Source: Bacilli bacterium (GTDB lineage: Bacteria > Bacillota_I > Bacilli_A > RFN20 > CAG-288). From it: DNA of 6,221 nt. A program made the translations under genes and the position numbers. Under the pieces are notes generated by a model, which was not told where the DNA came from, made no database searches, and saw only the letters and a list, made by a program, of their open reading frames with translations. The stretch spans positions 1 through 6,221 of the forward strand of contig CAAFJQ010000158.1 of NCBI GenBank assembly GCA_900763245.1, in the 5' to 3' direction. Shown here piece by piece: positions 6,045 to 6,221 of the stretch; positions within the stretch are counted from its first letter, which is position 1, and each line of letters starts with the position of its first letter.

Positions 6045-6073
6045 ATCATAATACATGTTTTCATCGGTGTCAG
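6045..6073 (-). promoter_or_regulatory. Probable promoter of the minus-strand lipoprotein gene
   Basis: On the minus strand a -35 CTGACA (6073-6068) is followed by exactly 17 nt and a -10 TATGAT (6050-6045), each matching the sigma-70/SigA consensus in five of six bases. The start would fall near 6038, giving a leader of about 50 nt before the ATG at 5985. The assignment is by eye. Confidence 0.6.
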
Positions 6074-6118
6074 GCTCTTGAGAGAGTAACATAAAGTTTG
6101 TGTAAGGAGGTAAAGTCA

Positions 6119-6145
6119 ATGGACATGATCAATGTTGAAGGCTAG
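6119..6145 (+). CDS. Putative 8-codon mini-ORF or leader peptide (MDMINVEG)
   Basis: A strong ribosome binding site, TAAGGAGG (6103-6110), sits 8 nt before ATG 6119. The frame reads MDMINVEG and stops at TAG 6143-6145. The last four codons and the stop lie in the left half and centre of a perfect palindrome, so a ribosome on this ORF would open the hairpin. A second ribosome binding site (6215-6221) near the window edge implies a larger gene just downstream, which would make this a possible leader peptide. Alternatively it is the remnant of a gene whose start was cut off: the peptide resembles the N-terminus of some ABC ATPases, but eight residues prove nothing. Confidence 0.35.
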   Translation: MDMINVEG

Positions 6146-6156
6146 CCTTCAACATT
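6131..6156. repeat. Perfect 26-bp palindrome
   Basis: Positions 6131-6143 are the exact reverse complement of 6144-6156, with CTAG at the centre (6142-6145), and the outer pair C6130-G6157 extends it by one more base pair. As RNA it would form a stem of about 12 bp. Neither side is followed by a T-run (GGCGCAACAAAAAAG on the +, TTGATCATGTCC on the minus), so it is not an ordinary terminator. It could be an operator for a dimeric regulator, an RNA control hairpin, or a small inverted duplication. Confidence 0.85.
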
Positions 6157-6214
6157 GGCGCAACAAAAAAGACAGCAATCGTTTATTATATTAGTTAGTG
6201 CAAAAAACAAATAC

Positions 6215-6221
6215 AAAGGAG
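6215..6221 (+). promoter_or_regulatory. Ribosome binding site of a gene starting beyond the window
   Basis: AAAGGAG forms the last seven bases. Its resemblance to the other ribosome binding sites here suggests a + strand gene starting within about 10 nt outside the window. The gene itself cannot be seen. Confidence 0.5.

Noticed and set aside
6131..6156. Rho-independent terminator
   Set aside because: Neither strand has a T-run after the stem.
1..6221. CRISPR arrays, tRNAs, transposases or phage genes
   Set aside because: No regularly spaced repeats, no tRNA cloverleaf, and no mobile-element protein were seen on either strand.

Overview
The window comes from a low-GC Gram-positive bacterium (Firmicutes/Bacillota). 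The evidence is lipobox signal peptides, AGGAG-type ribosome binding sites, AT-rich intergenic DNA, a purine riboswitch, and proteins closest in style to Firmicutes BMP-family transporters. TGG encodes Trp and TGA is a stop (gene 2 and gene 3), so the standard code applies and this is not a Mycoplasma-like genome. The order is not readable from the sequence alone; Erysipelotrichia or a clostridial lineage are guesses.

Layout. Positions 1-200 are AT-rich and hold no convincing gene. A -10 element (203-208) precedes a well-formed guanine-class purine riboswitch aptamer (229-296), followed by an 80-90 nt expression platform that ends at the ribosome binding site of the first gene. The + strand operon then runs: a BMP-family substrate-binding lipoprotein (388-1677), a GC-rich intercistronic hairpin (1695-1717), a double-domain ABC ATPase (1743-3263), permease 1 (3265-4461) and permease 2 (4454-5443). 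The last three genes are tightly packed (1-nt gap, then an 8-nt overlap). A strong 15-bp terminator stem (5448-5482) closes the operon and is shared with a convergent minus-strand gene for a small lipoprotein of unknown function (5985-5482). The right end (5986-6221) holds that gene's probable promoter, an 8-codon + strand mini-ORF with a strong ribosome binding site running into a perfect 26-bp palindrome, and a ribosome binding site at the very edge for a gene that starts outside the window.

How it works. The four operon genes form a complete importer of the BmpA/PnrA/NupNOPQ type, which takes up purine nucleosides such as guanosine and inosine. The lipoprotein captures the nucleoside outside the membrane, the two permeases form the channel, and the fused ATPase drives transport. 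The riboswitch carries the C that reads guanine or hypoxanthine, so the likely circuit is feedback: when intracellular guanine or hypoxanthine is high, the importer is turned down. Two competing pairings by eye (256-262 with 338-344, and 341-349 with 379-387) suggest that control may act on translation initiation. The riboswitch also supports a purine substrate independently of the protein family.

The core is a known kind of system. The less ordinary points are the putative translational switch, the hairpin whose 3' arm can also pair with the next gene's ribosome binding site, the altered ABC signature motifs, the orphan lipoprotein, and the palindrome/mini-ORF at the right edge.
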